Shown: positions 30,088-44,375, numbered from the stretch's first letter. The stretch is DNA of 64,000 nt from Tamarix chinensis (GCA_030549775.1 CM060181.1:36178563-36242562), one strand, 5' to 3'. The notes: generated from the sequence alone by a model not told the origin. Translations and numbers: made by a program.

Positions 30088-32209
30088 ATGGTAAGTATGA
30101 TTTTTATTGTTTATTGTATGTGTGGCTAAAACTTGCTATGGGTGGACATATTATTGTGTATGGTTGAAATATTAACATATGTATGCCTAGATGCCTTAGG
30201 TGAGACTTGAGTGGCCAAGAGAAATTAAAGAAAATAAAAAGGGTGGAGTGAGTGAAGTGATATGTGGAAAATGTCCTAGTTATCTCATGAAATATGGTAG
30301 AGTAATTAAAAGGAGAAATGATAATATAAGGGGTTAGGGTAGAAACTTGCATGGGGAGTATGAGCCTTACATGGGGGTGTGTACTTTACATAGGGAAGTC
30401 TTGTTTGGAGGTTAAACATGGGGAGAAAAGTGTGTTTTGGGTGGTTAGTGCACTTAGGGAAGCTTTAGTACGTGGGATGATGAGAAGGTGCATGGGGCAT
30501 AAACTAGGGTTTTCAGGGGGAATCAACCTTAAGGATAAGGTGTGTTGTAGGAAAATGTTGAGGAAGTTGGTTGAACAACAAAGTTGGGATGAGGGGTTTA
30601 CCACATGGAGGGTGTGAGTTAAGTCAAATGGAGGGGGCAGAGTTGTGTAAGAGAAGGGGGTATGAAAGAAGGGGGAATATTAGGGTTTTATAGGGTGGTC
30701 AGCTAGGATGTAATTATCACATATAGGAGTTAAGGAGTAAGGCCGTAAGGTTTGGAGTTGGGGTGAATATGATGACAGTACTTGAATTAGAGGAGATGCG
30801 GGCTAAGTAAGGAGAGAAGAGGAAAGGCCATATAGGTCAGGTTAGGGTTTCAAGGGAAATGCTAGTGTGTGATGGTGAGCATTGGTAGAGAAAAAGAAGA
30901 GCGGGTCTTGACCCATGTGTATGAGGTTCTAGGTACGCTATGAGGTTGGTGGAATAGTGTTGGGGGTCATTGGAGTCTTGGAGGGTGTGAATGTTTTAGG
31001 TTAAGGGATTAGGGTTTTCACGAAGTTTGGGTTAATCAAATGGTAGTAAGTCGGGAGTGTCTTTGGATTGGGCATGGATGGATGTGTGTACTTGAAAAAT
31101 AAGACACAAATAAAATACTAATCACTTAAAGTAGAAGATTATTGAGCTAGACCCAGATATAGGATGAGTACCGATCCACATGTTATAATAGTGGCCAGGT
31201 GTGTTTTGTCTTGGGGTTGTATATGGTTACCAATCTGCCAATTATAATAATAGTCAAGTGTGTTCTACTCTAAGGTAGCTATTCTTGATCCACCGGCTAT
31301 AATAGTGGGGGCTTTGAGCTCAATAAGTAAAACCCTTGGATGATAATAATTGTGGAAAAGACATTAATCACTAATAGTGGAACATTATGTGGGTCGGGAC
31401 CGGATGTAGGATATTTACTGGTCCACTAATCAGAATAGTGGTGAGGTGTGTTTTGCCCTAGGATTATATATATTTACCAATCAATTGATTATAATAGTGT
31501 CTAGGTGCGCTCTACCGTAGGGTAGTTATTCTCATTCCATCGGTCATAATAGGAGGGTCTCCCTACTCACGTGGATATAATTTAAAAGATATATAAAGAT
31601 GGTACTAATAGCCTAAACTTCAACAAGGGTGAATGATGTAATAAAATCTATTATATGCATCATATCTATATTTTATATTGTTGTGCCCTGTCTTGATTAT
31701 ATTGTTACCTTACTTAATATGTAGCGTACTAATCACCCTTATCATAGATGCTGCTCATTCCCACAAGCAATGGCCCCTTCTGAGTCTGTGTAAGTAGGCG
31801 ATGAAGTCTTAAAGGACTTTGCTGCTTAGGATGAGCCAGTTGAGGCAGAGTGATGTCTTGATATCCCGAGGTCAAAGCTAAAAAGAGTGCACTCTAGACT
31901 ATTTTCCATTTATACTTTATGTTTTTAATTCTCCATAGTGGGATCCTACTTTATATTTCGTTTCTCGATTATACTGACTTTGAATGTTATGTATTCTAGG
32001 ATTTTTTGTATTTCAACATTAGACTCCTTTATGTTTCAAGCATTTTCTATTATGGTTTCATATTCGTGTTTATCTTTTAGCCTTGTGATTAGTGTGAGAC
32101 TAGCTAGGGGAAAGACTTATATTAATCATGGCAATAACACCCTCTTTTTGGTGTGGGATTTTATTTAAACAAAATAAAAATTTCAACTATCATTTTTGGG
32201 GGTGTTACA

Positions 32210-33444
32210 GTAATTTAGTAAATTAATTATTTTATTCCCAATATCATTCTTACATACCAAACGTAATTATTTTTATTCTTAAATCAATTCTCAATCTTTT
32301 ATTCACATTCTGGTTCTTGCTCTCACACTCTTATTCCCAAATTTTCATTTCTATTTACCAAAAAGTGTCGTCATTGGTACAACCTCTACTAACACAAGAA
32401 ATATATTAAGGTATTGTTTGGACAATGAGGATGTTTTAGAGGAGAAGTCTTTTTTTTTCTTAAGAAAAGACTATAATATTAGTATTTCCTTTTAAAGTGA
32501 AATCTCTTAGTTGGTGTATGTTTGGATTGTTGTAAGTTAGGTTGAATGAAATCATTTAATTCCATTTATTCCATTAGGAAACATTTGTTTAAAATGTTTG
32601 GTTCAGTTATCCAGGGCCAACAATGCACCCCCATTCACTCCATTAATCTCATTTTTGTTAACCCTATTTTTTAGGGTAATGGAGGTGATGTAAACAATTA
32701 AATAAAATAATATTTGTTCATCCTTATTCACTCCCAATCATAATGAGGTAAAAATAATTATCCCTTAAACAAGATTAATATTATCCAAATAATGATGTAA
32801 AAAAATACACCCCATTTTACTTTTATTTCTCTCTCCTTAGTGAATTTGTAATGTTTATACTCAAATAGATTCACCTCAATTCAAATAAATCATAAAAATG
32901 TGAGGATTTACGGACATCAAGCCAATAAACCTAATATTAAATAGTAAAATTTTAAAGTGTTTGGAAACCAAAATATATTTGTAATTACTATTTGTATAAA
33001 GTAATTAACACGAAAAGTTTGAAATTCAAAAAACTCCATTAGTTTTATGAGAATAACTACTTCTATGTTGTACCATTATTCTTAGGACAAAACTATTGGA
33101 AATTTTTTTTTATTTTTTTTCTATTTCATGACCCTTACTGATGAAGTCCTAAAGTGGAGCTTGAAGAGATCACAATGGAAACACCAAAAAATGAAACATA
33201 TGATAAAAAAAACAAATAATGGAGATATTTAAAGGAAAACCCTTTAATATAGACCAAACAAAACCAAAGAGCAATGATCAATGTGTAAAACTTGTAATAG
33301 AATAAAAAAGGACAAGTCACTAGCTTTTCATTCAAGCACATACAAGAATACAAGTATGAATTACAAGGTGTTGTTATTACAATCAGAGAGGGTGGCTTAT
33401 ATACAACTAGGAGATTAATGGACAAAGATCTTAATGGCACAAAC
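32210..33444. other. Spacer between solo LTRs, probably old MITE sequence
   Basis: It contains ATTCCC motifs (32235-32365). A TTTGGATTGTTG-to-AAACAAGATT block (about 32520-32800) could be a small MITE. Nothing coding is seen. Confidence 0.3.
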
Positions 33445-36424
33445 TGTAATACCTAAAATTGTATCTAATCTTAATCCCAAGTAATTAATGCCTTAACCCA
33501 ATTCTAATATTAAAAATTGATATTTTACCTTACCCTAACATTAATATATAGTCCAGGTAATTTATATTTTTTAACCTAAACATAATCCGAATGATTGATA
33601 TTTTAATCTTTCCAAATTTTGCTTATCACAAATTTTAACCTAATCTTAACCATAAGTCTACACCCATCTCATTTTTCCTTTTCTATTTCTTTTTTTCTTC
33701 TTCTCCTTTTTCTTTTCCCCTTTGTTGGGATATCTTTTATTTCTTCCTGTCCCTCATTTCCCTACATGAATCTCTCCCCGTCCACACCCTCTTCCATGCT
33801 ACCATGCCTACCCTTATCATCAATTATCATCTCCCATAAATCAATGGAATATGTCCCATTAAATTTTTGCCATCACCTCCTTATTGTGCGTCACCCCTTC
33901 TCTTGTGCACCAACTAACCCCCCCACCATTTCCCTCGTCACATCTCCCATTCTCTATCATTCACCATGCATGTGCTATACACACACCCACCTCTCTAGCT
34001 TTAGCCTCATTTGTTGCCCAACCAACTTACTCCTTCTCCCTCCATTTTAGTAGAGTAAGCCAGCTTGAACATTCCTTTATCATCTTCCTTTCTTGCTCTA
34101 CCTTGATGCTGAAACAACCATTACCATGCCATGCACCACCATTCCCCTAGAAACTAACCAATAATACCACCCCATCATCCCCCTCATCATCACCAACCAT
34201 CACCACTCCAGTCCCTTTCTTTTTCTTTCTTCCTCATCATTCTCTATTAGTTTTTTATTAAGGCACATGGTTGTACACTCTCACATGCCCCAGTCGTTCC
34301 TTCTCATAGATTCGTCACGCACAGCTTGTACACCCTAGCATCCCTAGCCGTGCGCACTAGTGTAACTCATACATGATTTCACACACAGCCATGTGCACTC
34401 CATTCCTTCTCACCCATGCACTTTGTTTATGACCATGTAAGGCTCTCACAACTTGCCTATGTGTGTTCCCTACTCTTGCACTATGCATGCACTACATGCC
34501 ACACCCTCGCTAGTCCTTAGTATAGCCATGCTACCTCTCTAGAACTCCCATTCTCCACTCTAACACCAACATAGCACCACCTTAGTACCACCATACATTC
34601 TACCATAATTCCACACAACCCAAGCTTTCCTTTATTTTTGGTTATTCCCATTTCCAACCCTCATTTACCTTAACTTTTCCCTCAATTCGTATTCTTAAGT
34701 TCTAATTATGAATTATTCTTATTTTTGTAGGTAATCTTCTGGTAATCTTGAAGGAGGCAATTTAGAATTTCTTGCTTCGAGCTTGGTGTCCTTATTGGTA
34801 AGGATACACGTTATAGTTAGGCTTATATGTGTAATGTGTATTTATATGTCATATCTTTTTAGTCATGTTACATAGATGCTGATTATGATAAGATATCTTG
34901 AAAGTGAGGAAAATGTGAAAGTATATATTTAGGTATAATATTGAATATATGGTACTCATATATATATTTGGAGTTATGTATCTCATATAAATATCGAGGA
35001 TTAAAATATGTTAATATTGGAATTTGTACGGCCTTTGGAAAAATATGAGTATCGTTAAGGCATTATGGTCATTTGATTGTAACAGAAGGAAATGATATTG
35101 GATTAAATGATAGATTGAGGAAAATGCAAGTTACCTAATATGATATTTTAAGGCTTTGGGAAGCAAAGGGTATTTTGGTCGATCAAGGTTAAAAATGAAA
35201 TTTTGGTAATTTTTGGAGGAGAAATGGAACAAAAATTGTGCAAAGAATTATATTCATAATATTCTGGGAATTATGGACCTATTCCTTGAGGAGGGTTTTG
35301 ATAATGATGTGGTTGTGCTTATGTGTTCCCAATTATATGTTATGCATATCTATATGAGTTATGCATGATGATCATGAATATAATCAATACTAAAGAAGAT
35401 ACTAATCATTTAAAGCGAACGATCATATGAGTTGAGCTGAGGTAGTTATATGGGTTTGTTCCACCAGATAATACTAGTGGCTCACGTATGTTTTTCCCTG
35501 AGAGGTGCATAAGTCAATTCCACCAAATTAAGAATAATGGAGTCCTATACTCAATGTGAATAAGAATATGATTTAGAGATAAATAATAATGGATATGATA
35601 TTAATCATTTAAAGTGAAAGAATATGTGAGTCAGGACTGAAGTGTTGCATCTATTCCACCAGAAGATAATAGTGGTTAAGGTGTGTTGCCCTTGAGAAGT
35701 ACTTCAGACCATTCTACTAGTTTATAAATAGTGGTCAAGTGTATTTTGCCTAGAGAAGTGTTAGGTTCGTTCCACTAAATGATGGTTCAGGTGTGTTGTC
35801 CCTGAGAGGTGCTTTAGGCTATTTTATCGGTTTAAGAATAGTAGAGTCTTTAAATTCAACATAAATAAAAGAATGAAATATGATATATTTTTTAATGAGA
35901 TATGAAGTCAATATTTACCTTACATTATTTTACAATAAGATGCATGTATGCTTATTTCCTTTATACCCCCTTACTCGATTATATTGTTACCTTACTCAAT
36001 ATATAGTGTACTAATCATCTTTTTTTATGGGTGTTGCTCATTCTTACAAGTAGATTTGCCTTGTTTTGTTGGTGATTCCTGATTTTTACTTTTAATTTAC
36101 TTACCTTTGGTGAGTGTTAATCAAATTGGTATAGGGTATGGTTATTCGGATATCTCCATCTCTCTATGAACTCTTAGTCCTATATTTTCAATTTATATAC
36201 TTCCTTTTCTCTATTTTGTATCATGTATCATGTTAGAATCAATTGCTTCTCACACCTGCTTATTAGATATAATGTTACTTTTAGCTTGCACTCAACATAA
36301 ACTAGGTATAAAGAATGTCTCTTATATGTTGGATGCGGTGTAACACGCCTACATTTTGCATTTTAGCTTCTGCGATCAACTCTTTTGAATGTAATTTTAA
36401 GTCCCTAAAATTAAGGGTGTTACA
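33445..36424 (+). repeat. Solo LTR (long-LTR family), 2,980 bp
   Basis: It starts TGTAATACCTAAAATTG and ends TTAAGGGTGTTACA. The flanks CAAAC (33440-33444) and CAAAT (36425-36429) match at 4 of 5. It holds the family landmarks: a CT-rich stretch at 33660-33770, GAGGCAATTTAGAATTTC before CTTGCTTC, and AATAGTGG-type repeats at 35460-35850. Confidence 0.8.
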
Positions 36425-36557
36425 CAAATTAAAACAAAAAATTATCAAGAATTTCTCAAGATAAGTTAACTTGTAACAACTCATGGGAAAGAATGCTCAT
36501 ATGGTGGGAGGATTCCAAACCTAACTTACTCATATCAACCATATAAAAGGAACCTAT
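36425..36557. other. Short spacer between LTRs
   Basis: Between TSD-like CAAAT and the next LTR start. No feature is seen. Confidence 0.4.
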
Positions 36558-37436
36558 TGTAATACTAGATTTCTAGAAACCCTAATTATAAACCGATAAT
36601 TATGAATAATTAGTTATAATACTTTAATTTTTTGTGTTAAATGTATAATTTTTATGCATATTATTATGGTGTATTATACACATAAATTTAATTTGATTAA
36701 AATTTGGATAGAATTGGGGTTATTATTTTCAACCATAGTTTAGACTAACCCGTATAAGTTTTACCTAGGAATCTTAATTCTGCTAACAATATTTTTTTTT
36801 TGTTCAGCAATCTCTATCTAGCCTCCCTACTCTAATTTTCTAACTGTGTATCCCACCTCCGATTCCCCCTGATGCATTTTTCTTGTTCATACCATCATCT
36901 CTTTCACGTTAGCTCTACCTGTGTTCACCTTGCCATGTCTTGATCAACTTGCTTGATTCACACCATCATCCTTCTAAGCATCCCTCTTCTCTTATTTTGG
37001 TATTTTGATTTATCCCAACCAATTGTCTTCTTTTCTCTTCTACTTTTCCCTTTCACTTGGCTTTGGTTTTGTTTCAACCAGCACAACCATCACCACTACA
37101 CCTTGCCAACAATAACCACCAACCACACCCATTTTTCTCCCTATAAACTAATAACAACATCTCCCCCTTAGTTCCCCACATCATCATCAAACCATCACTT
37201 CCTTAAACCCTTTCTTTCCCCCATTGTGCTTTGATTTGATTTATGTTGAAGCTTAATGATGTGCACCCTTACACATTACAATCATTACTCTCTCATAAAA
37301 CACCCACATGACCCTGACACAACCCGTGTTCTTCTTTTCTCATTTTTTTTATGCATGCATGTGTGCTATGTGCACAAATTGTGTGCTTATCTACTTGTTC
37401 TCCCATGAAACATCCATGGGCTCCGTGCAAAGCCTG

Positions 37437-40400
37437 TGTAACACCCCTTACCAAAAAATGTTGTTAATATAAGTTGCAAAAGTAGAAAATAACTAAGAAA
37501 AATGAGGTGTTACCTCCATATCTGATATAGGATAGACATCCACCGCCTACCCTATATCAGATACAAGGCTAAACTAACTAAACATTTAAAATAGTAGAGT
37601 GCGCAAATAACCAGTTCATTAAACAACTCAAAAAGTATTTACATCGAATGACCCTAATGGTTTCTGATCTAATCATTACAAATATATGTGAATAAGGTAT
37701 AGGGTTGCAAAATAGAAGGGCATGATACCCAAATTAACACCATGATCTACCATAGACCCCACCAAAACCTTCTTGATGTTCTACTCTTAAGCCTTGACCC
37801 AAATAATGTAGGCTCTTTACTAGCCATCCCCTGCACAGGGTCCTCAACTCGTGGGAATAAGTAGGTGACTGAGCAAATAGGCACATCAGTATGCTACATA
37901 CTGAGCAAGATTCTCCCTTAATGTAATGCAAGTATACTAATTTATCATTCATGAACATAATGTACAACATGCATCATGGTGAGACTACATATATGAATGT
38001 AAGAGTGCATAAGACATGCCTTCGCTTAAGAATAAAAAAACTTTCACATAAATGCTTACATAAGCAATAGTAGAGAGCATCCAAACAACCCCTAGGGTTA
38101 TTCCCATTATAAAATTCCTTTAAGATATGCCATCCATTTATTCATGTAAGAGATAGGTCAATCACTCAATCAATATTTCATTCCATAACCAATTATTCAA
38201 GACTTACACCAATTTTATTCTTTTTAGCCAATCATATCATTACTTCCATTTCTTAGCCAATCATCCACCATTCATTAGCTTACCATTCATAATTATTAAC
38301 CAATATCTACCATCTAGATTTTATTATCATCAAGCAATGAACTATGAACCACCCCATGGTCTCACATACCATGGAAGACTATCTAATAAGGGACATAAAC
38401 TCTAGGTCAAAGCCAATCACTAAGTGGATATAAGTCTAAGCCGAAGCCAATCACCAAAATGGACATAAGTCTAGGTTGAAGCCAACTAATATGGACATAA
38501 GTCCATGCCAAAGCCAACCACGTAGGTAACTAGACCCTTTAGTATTGATACTCCCTAGTACATCATTAGTTTCTAGAGTAGGTAAGGTACTAAGACTTCT
38601 TAGGATCCCACCCACAGGCAAAGCTTAAAGGCACCAAAAAATCCCAAAGGCAAACTAACCCCTGATAGCTAATCGAGGATCGAGTAACCTAGACCCATAC
38701 TCAACTCAAATTTCTCTCTTTACATGATTAGTGTTTTATTCATAAAGATGTGTAATCAAACAAGGTCCATACAAGGCAAGTAAGTAAACTTTCATATTAA
38801 TCTATATTAATCTCTTCCTTTCCATTTTTTTCAACCATGTGGGTTTACCATTTATCCTTGGCTAACGTTATTAATATCCACCATTCTTTTTAATTCTAGC
38901 CCAAGCTGAGTTTCATTACTCTTTTCTCAATAGCCACACTTATCATAAGTAAAACACCCATTTATTCCTCTTATTACCCATATAGTATACCATAATTTAT
39001 GATCTATTTGATCCGTTAATTAGGCCAATAAACCATGATAGAATTTGTATTTTATCCCATTAATATAGTATAGCACCAATCATAATCTCAAAGCATAACT
39101 AAACCAAAAATAAGTGATTTAATTAAACTAGTTGAACCTGTCAATCGGTCTGGCCTAACCAGTCAATAGGTTGTACCAACCAGTGGATCAGTTTGGGTCA
39201 ACCATTCAATTAGTTTGAATCAACTAGACCATTCTTTCCTTAAACCGGTCGATCGGTTTAGCCAAACCCTTTAATGATCATAGACGAGTCGATTGGTTTT
39301 GCCAAACAAGTAGATGGGTTTAAGTAGAGAGCAAGATCAAGGTCTTTGAAGGCATACCAGTCGATGGGTTGGGTCAACCAATCGACTGTTCTAGGAACCA
39401 ATCAATCGGTTTGACCTAACCCATTGATCAGTTTGCCCTCATATAACACCAAATCATAATTTTCATGCAGATTCTTTAATATAAATCATTTTTAATCATG
39501 TTAAAACGTGTATCATCAACTAACATATTTCCAACCAAATTAACATGCATTTCTCATCATGATATCTTCATAGCGTATCTTTACCCATTTTCACACTTTA
39601 ACCTCAAATCATGTATTTTAATCATCCAAATCATACATACATCTTCATTCCTTCATGCTAACATACATCAATAAACTAAAGATAACACCTATCATGTAGG
39701 AATACACGCTAAACATTTTAGAAACAAGAATCACATACTTAATGTAGGCAAACTCCTCTTAAAACAGAGATTCTAACTATAGGAAATTCTTAGCTTTGAA
39801 AACCTTAAACCAAAATCTTAAACTTAGAAATTATACCAAGTTATTGTCAAATTTTGAACTTAAAACAAAAGAGAGTAAGAAAAAACCACTTAAGGCTAAA
39901 ATAAAGAAAAAGAGCTAACTGAACTACTCAACCCTTTTCTAAAATCTAACTCTGCCTTGCATAAGAATCGAATCAGGGAAGAGATAGAGATAGGATTGAA
40001 AGAGTGTGTGATAATAGCTTAACAAGGCTCAAGATGCAAAAGGATGAGAGGGAAATGTAAGACTTAAGAGAATTTGGTGGCTGAAAGAAAGGTGAAATGT
40101 AGGGATGATTGGGGCAATTTATAGCCAACCAATCATAGGGAATTCCTAAAGGTTTGGAGATTAACTCAAAACTCTACCATTTATCATTGAAATTGATTAG
40201 AATGGATGGATTCATTTAGGATTTTTTTTACCTCTTCTCTATACCTCAAATGGTGTCTCTGTAGAATTTAGGTTAATTAAGCCATAATTCAAATGCATGA
40301 ATGGAGTAATAGGAAGTCAGCGTGGAAGGAATCTTCTAGCTACTCAAAAGCATACCTAAGATCAAAGCATTTGATCTCATTATCATATAGAGGAAAGAGA

Positions 40401-40905
40401 AGGAATAAGATAATTGCTGAGGTCATCTCTCCCCTTCATTATCTCAATCAAACTCTAGGACAAATTGAGGTAATATTTCAGGTTAAATGTATCATAAAAA
40501 TGGTTAGAAATCTCTTAAGGATAATCTCGCATGGGTTGGTAAAGTTCTAATTTGGTGTAAGTGATTTTCTAGAAAAGTCAAGCTTAAAAATTTAACAAGC
40601 TTGATTGACTAGTTGATGGGTTTAGGTCCTCTAGTTAACTGTTCATCCACCAGTGGATCAGATTCCTGTAACTAGTCAATCGATTTATTTATGAAACCCA
40701 ATTTGGCTAAAACAACAAACCAGTTGATTGGTTCATGGAATTAGTTAATGGGTTTGTTTGCAAAACTAAATAAAATTAATTTTTCAATATGATTTTAAAT
40801 CAAATTTTATCTCAAATCAAATCATAAGATTAAATGAAAATCAAAGGCTCAAAATTTGATACAAATTCTCATTCAGCCATCATACAAAAAATGTGGGGTA
40901 TTATA
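37437..40905 (-). repeat. Solo LTR with TCGA-motif arrays, 3,469 bp
   Basis: On the plus strand it starts TGTAACACCCC and ends GGGGTATTATA. The flanks are GCCTG (37432-37436) and GCATG (40906-40910), a 4/5 match. Arrays of ACCAGTCGATGGGTT-like motifs lie at 39120-39440 and 40590-40740. Internal order matches the minus-strand LTR at 44392-48439 (for example GGGAATRAGYAGGTGACT near 37852 and 44838). Confidence 0.8.
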
Positions 40906-41455
40906 GCATGTGCTTGCAAGATCTCCTCACTTCGTGCATGTGTTGTATACAAGTTTGGGGCTTATTTTCCTTGTACGACCATGCTTATCTCGTGCCACTT
41001 CTTCACTCAACCCTCTTCTACATAACTTGTGCATTTTCTTCCATAGTTTGGATAATTTTAACCCTTTTCCAAGGTTGGTTTTAGTTAATTTTGGTTATTA
41101 TTTTGTTATATAGATGATAAAACATATGTGTTTTTTTTAAGTTGATTGCTTAGGTAATCTTTGAGGTACCAATGAAAAGATGCTCTTTTGTATTTTTATG
41201 TAGCTTGTATTTAGGTAAATCAAATCACTCAAGAGATAGTAGAATTTCTGTGCAGGCATGATAGGTTTTTTTTTAAATAAAAAAATCTAGATCTATGCTA
41301 TGGTTTTTATATTATATAAATGTTATGAAATACATGATAGAATATCTTAAATCATCATTATATACATTTGACTTACCATTTATAATGAGAGATATGCTTG
41401 TGTAATTTGTTAAACCTTAAAGTATGCATGTATAAGGTTTTGCTAGCATTTGACC

Positions 41456-41567
41456 TGTGACACCCCCATTTTTACTACTTAAAAATGTCATTTTACAAAA
41501 ACATTAATTACATAATAAAAGAGTATTACTGTCACACTTAGTATGCATGTCTAAGCATTACAAATTC
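41456..41567 (-). repeat. 3' LTR remnant of the array
   Basis: TGTGACACCCCCATTTTTAC and the following bases match the corresponding end of the LTR at 49631 (CCATTTTTACTACTTAAAAA in both). The rest of the LTR, along with RNase H and integrase, is deleted. Confidence 0.6.
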
Positions 41568-42256
41568 TTATCCCACTAAAATTGTTTAGCTACATTTGGA
41601 AAATTAGTTTATAGATGAGCTATCATGGGGGAGTTCATGACAAACTACCAGTAGTAATTGACTAATCCTAAAAAACTGTGCACCTCCTTGACATAGGTTG
41701 GTACTAGCTACTTGAAAATTACTCGAAATTTGGAAGGATCCATTACCACACCATCCTTTGAGATTACATGCTTAAGGAAAGCCACTTGATCCACCCAAAT
41801 CTCACATTTCAAAAGTTTGGCACATAACTAGTGTGTCCTTAACGATACTAAGAACTACCTCAAAACATGTTTGTGCTTCTCTCGATCACTAGAGTAGATG
41901 AGGATGTCGTTGATGAACACTATGAAAAACTAATCCAAAAACCATTGGAAAGTTGGTTCATAAGAGGAATGATTGGCAGATTAGTGAGTCCGAAAGGCAT
42001 CATTATGAACTTATAATGGCTATATCTTGTCTGAAATGGGAGTATTGGAAATATCCTACTTCACTATCCTCAATTGATGGTAGCCAGATGGAAGATCTAT
42101 CTTGGAGAAGACCATATCTCCCTTGAGTTGGTCAAATAGATATTTGATCCTTGGTAATGGATCATTGTTATTTGCCATAACCTAATTCAACCCTCGGTAG
42201 TCAATGCATAGCCTTAGGCTCCCATCCTTCTTCTTAACGAATAAGACCGGTTCTCC

Positions 42257-42442
42257 TTATGGCAATATACTTGGTTGAATGCAACCCTTCTCCAAAAACT
42301 CTTCTAACTGAGCCTTTAGCTCTTTCATGCCTATAGGTGACATATAATATGGGGATTTACACACTGGTATCTCTGGAAATACATCTACGGTAAACTTAAC
42401 ATCTAGAATAGAAAGCAAACATGAGAGCTCATCAGGGAACAC
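42257..42442 (-). pseudogene. Reverse transcriptase N-terminal fragment
   Basis: MFPDELSCLL, VDVFPEIPVCKSPYYMSPIG and ELKAQLEEFLEKGCIQPS match the entry region of plant gypsy reverse transcriptase. The next bases continue with KKDGSLRLCIDYRGLNQV in another frame. Confidence 0.82.
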
Positions 42443-42754
42443 ATTAGGTTACTCTCAGATCACTACAATTTGCTCTATCAGTGTCTTGCTGGCTTCACTA
42501 TCTCGAACACTACAAAAGAAGCATAGATGCCCCATATGAACAAGGGTACTCATCATAATTGCTAATACAACCTTTATAGAGGAGTTAGGTTCACACTTCT
42601 GATACAAGATGCTAACACCCTTTGGTCCCCACAAAACCATATGTTCTTACGCACAATCTATCAATGATTGGTACTTTCCAAACATGTTCATTATGATAAT
42701 CACATTAAAATCTTATAATTTGATCTCCATGAGATCTAATGAAAACTCTACTCC

Positions 42755-42967
42755 CTAAACTATCAAGGCCACCCTTTTGTAGATCCTAGAGCATTCTATC
42801 TTATCCCTCAAAGGCAAAACAATAGAAGTTGAAATACTATAGGAAGGAGATAACACAACTCTAGCTATGAATTTAGATGATATAAAAGAATGTGATGCAC
42901 TAGAGCCAAATAATACACATGCTGGAAAGGTAGAGACGACAAGCTCTAACTGGCTAATTACATTCAA
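42755..42967 (-). pseudogene. Retroviral-type aspartic protease fragment
   Basis: CVLFGSSASHSFISSKF is clearly the active-site loop, normally DSGASHSFIS. The catalytic Asp is Gly here and the following Gly is Ser, so it is dead. Confidence 0.75.
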
Positions 42968-43874
42968 ATAACCTCCAGAAGGAACCCCTACAACACTAGC
43001 TAATCCCTAACCCTATTGAAATAGGTAAGGCTTTTAACCTTTTGGCTAACTTATATGGCTAACAGCATTAGCTAGTGATGGAGGAACTCTCAAAGTTTGT
43101 GGCTACTAAATAGATCCAATGTTTTGAGCTTATGATTGACATCTCTAAACACTATCACCTCTAAAATGAACCTCATAGGCTTTGTGCCCCACCATAACAC
43201 ATTTGTGGCAAGTCACCTTGTTGCCACCACAATCTACTCCTGAATGATCTACTTCACAACTTTTGTAGTGGTAAGGCCTCTCCTCAACATGTCCCCCAAG
43301 TTAACCTCCAACTCAGGGTGCTAACCCCATACTCTGGCCAAACTTAGGTGGTATGCTAACTCTAGAGTAAAATTTCTTCCTATCACTGGGATATTGGCAA
43401 GCTTTAAATTTCCTCTTACCCCCCTAATTAAGCACTTCAGGCTTGGATGACTCAGGAAGCTTCTAAGGTCTGCTCCTACGTTCCTACCATGTCTAGTGGA
43501 GTAACTCCCACCAAAAACTCTTGGTATCTAATCCCCAATCCAATCCTACAATGGTGAACCTACATCACATCACTAACCTCTACCTTAGGAGTGAATTGGA
43601 TCAAGTCCATGAACGTCATATAGTACTCCTTTATTGACATACCTCCCTGCCAAAGGGCCATGAACTCACCAAAATTCTTCATATGAAGATGAGTGGGATA
43701 GAATTGGGCTCTAAGAACATCAAGGAAGGGTCCCTAACCAGTAGGCTCCCTACCTTTATGCTAAACGCATATCTACTATACTTCTGCTCTTCCCCTTAGG
43801 TGATATACTGCCACATCAACCCTCTTGTCTCAAGGGAAACCACAATTAGTGAAGGTCTTCTCTATGTCCTTGAC

Positions 43875-44075
43875 TCATCTCTCCATAATATCAGGTTCCT
43901 CCTGACCCTTGAAGATTAGTGGGTGATGATGCCTGACCCTCTTGAGCCATTCCTCTAGAACTAGTATGGGTACTGGTATCGATGGTGGTTGTGGTGCTCT
44001 AATCTGACTTTCCTTGTAGACACTAACCATCTCCATAAATGCTTCAATGCACTCGTAATAGCATTTGGCAACCAT
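43875..44075 (-). pseudogene. gag fragment of the array's inner element
   Basis: The frame holds EEWLKRVRHHHPLIFKGQEE, resembling the start of the conserved gag domain of plant gypsy elements, where a PPxFxG motif is followed by an EEWL-type segment. The usual order of these pieces is partly changed. It has no start or continuation of its own. Confidence 0.65.
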
Positions 44076-44375
44076 CGACTCTTAAATATTAGAATTAATT
44101 AGAAATATCCCATTTACCTAGTAGTAAGACTCACATAAGAAACCAACACAGAGGTTATCTATAGCACATTCCCAATCATTCTCACTTACAAACATTTTAG
44201 GTTGAAAATATTGAAACATTTAGTTAAATACTCAAATAGTTAGGGAAATTGTTTAAAACAACCTATGGTATTAGTAAAAAGTACTTTAAAAAATAAAACA
44301 CCTTTAAGAAAATATTTTAATACCAACGTGTGGTATCAACTTAAATAATTTAAAATTAGAGAAGATTTTCAAAGT

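Larger units (their letters stand above)
27569..32209 (+). repeat. Solo LTR (long-LTR family), carrying a hAT insertion
   Basis: It starts TGTAATACTCTAAGCC and ends GGGGGTGTTACA, inverted ends typical of this LTR family. Flanks are ATAAT (27564-27568) and GTAAT (32210-32214), a 4/5 match. The landmark GATTCTTGCTTC (29171) matches 34769 in the next LTR. A CT-rich stretch lies at 27840-28830 and AATAGTGG-type repeats at 31170-31550. Without the hAT it is about 3.9 kb. No internal region adjoins it, so it is a solo LTR. Confidence 0.78.
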
